Below are positions 62,780 to 64,000 of a stretch of 64,000 bases of DNA, one piece after another. The translations under genes were made by a program, and so were the position numbers. Position 1 is the first letter of the stretch. Each line of letters opens with the position of its first letter. The notes beneath the pieces are model-generated. The model searched no databases, was not told the origin of the DNA, and saw only the letters and a program-made list of their open reading frames with translations. Origin of the DNA: Cloeon dipterum (lineage: Eukaryota > Arthropoda > Insecta > Ephemeroptera > Baetidae); the NCBI RefSeq assembly GCF_949628265.1, contig NC_088790.1:13706545-13770544 (forward strand), given 5' to 3'.

Positions 62780-64000
62780 TAAAAAATTTACGAAGTCTGT
62801 TTTAAATTAACTAAAATCATGAAAAATACAAAACATGATAGCTCCAGCACATTCCAACATTTTTCACACTCGTTTCGGGACAGCAGTAAAGCTGAGTTAA
62901 TGGCGGTACTGAATCGAAAAGAACACGGGCGTAAAAATATTCAATCCAGGTTAGTGGTGGTGAAAAATGAATGAAAAGACGAGAGCGCGGTGCATTTTTT
63001 ACAGCCGCGGCGAGTAATTAACGACGAGTCAAGCTGAAGCAGGGATCGAATAGCCGCGCTGCACGTGTTACTGAAATAATAATGTGCGCGATCAAAAAGC
63101 GCTTTTCGAATCGCGCACACCACACACACAAGGCGGCCATAGCGAGAGAAGTGGTCGGGACAACTTTTTTCTCCCAATAAAAAAGACGCCTCGGGCGCAT
63201 AATTGCGAGTTTGAGTTTCGCCCGGCGCTGCTGCTGCTTTTCGGAGATGTTTTATTCTAGCCGAACACACAACATCTGGATCTAATAGCGGAATTATTCT
63301 CCTTCCTATCTGCCCGGCCACGTTTGCCGACTAAATGCTATAAATCCGCGCGCTGCGTATTTTCGCTATAAATCAAAACAAGCAATTTCTTAATAACAGG
63401 GGGCATGCAAATTAATTAAGAGCTGAGTTTTACGAAAATTCGTTCGCCTGCCAGCGAATTGTTTTGACGAAAGCGTGGAATGCGCCGGTTGTGTCCCCCA
63501 AAAGGAAGTAAAAGGGTTATTAAATTAGCCGGGCGGAATGCGGATAATCTTGCAGTGGAAGAATTTCATACCGGGAAAATTCCTGGCGCTCTGCTCGTGG
63601 CATTAATCTTATGAGGAAGACTACAAAATTAAACTGCACTTACGGTACATCAAAATTAAAAAGGAAATAATTGATTTGTGGCTTTTGACATCCGGTTTTT
63701 TGCAAGCTTCTAAAATAAATATTTAACGTAATTTTTGCTTTTAAGCTAGAAAGCTCTGGGAAAACAACAACTCTGAAAACGCACTTCATGTAAGAACTTG
63801 AATTTATTTAAAAAGCAAAGAAACCTGTGCAAAATCAAACCAAATACTAGTATGTTTTTATATTTTACTGTTTTTGTACGTTTCTGGGCTTCATTATGTA
63901 GGACACAAAATGCAAAATTGAAATTGAAATTACCAAGTTTCCGTAGGATATTCATTGGAGAAAAATTATTTTCTTCCGATTTTATAAACTTCTCAAATAC
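62780..64000. other. Noncoding DNA at the right edge
   Basis: No supported coding frame. An octamer site (ATGCAAAT) lies near 63,405, and there are TATAAAT sequences near 63,340-63,372. The KLF first exon might lie just beyond the window. Confidence 0.5.

Overview
The window is eukaryotic, almost certainly insect, nuclear DNA. Its genes have many short exons with GT-AG introns, often only 50-60 nt. Long AT-rich noncoding stretches, GA/CA/CAG microsatellites and a decayed retrotransposon fragment lie between them. The three recognisable protein genes are closest to known insect proteins. Nothing fixes the order. CLOCK here is compact, with no long polyglutamine tail, unlike the Drosophila protein.

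Layout: 1-19.3 kb holds no convincing protein gene. It contains a GC-rich island (about 11.5-12.0 kb) that looks like a minus-strand promoter plus first exon of a gene I cannot see. At 19,322-24,181 (minus; possibly starting at 24,311) is the circadian bHLH-PAS gene Clock, rebuilt from 14 coding exons into a 710-residue protein. About 0.84 kb separates it from a head-to-head gene at 25,148-36,592 (plus). That gene is the kinesin/JNK scaffold JIP3/JIP4 (Drosophila Sunday driver, syd), rebuilt from 24 coding exons into about 1,313 residues. From 36.6 to 49.9 kb is noncoding DNA with a strong 122-nt hairpin and octamer/homeodomain-motif clusters. From 49,885 to 57,099 (minus) are three coding exons of a Krüppel-like factor of the dar1/KLF5 type, split by introns of about 5.3 and 0.7 kb. 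Its 5' part lies upstream (above 57.1 kb, possibly outside the window). From 57.1 to 64 kb is noncoding apart from a (GA)27 repeat and retrotransposon integrase debris near 62.1 kb.

The genes do not form a pathway. Clock is the positive transcription factor of the circadian loop. JIP3 links cargo and JNK-pathway kinases to motors in axons. dar1-type KLFs control dendrite shape. Two of the three are neuronal in known insects. The most interesting structure is alternative splicing capacity in JIP3: three consecutive symmetric phase-1 mini-exons, two complete alternative last exons that each rebuild the final strand of the C-terminal propeller, a tandem acceptor, and a 51-nt intron that is open in frame. 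Clock may have an in-frame N-terminal extension from an upstream exon. I found no entirely new system. All exon boundaries come from reading splice sites, frame continuity and remembered family sequences, with no alignment or transcript data.
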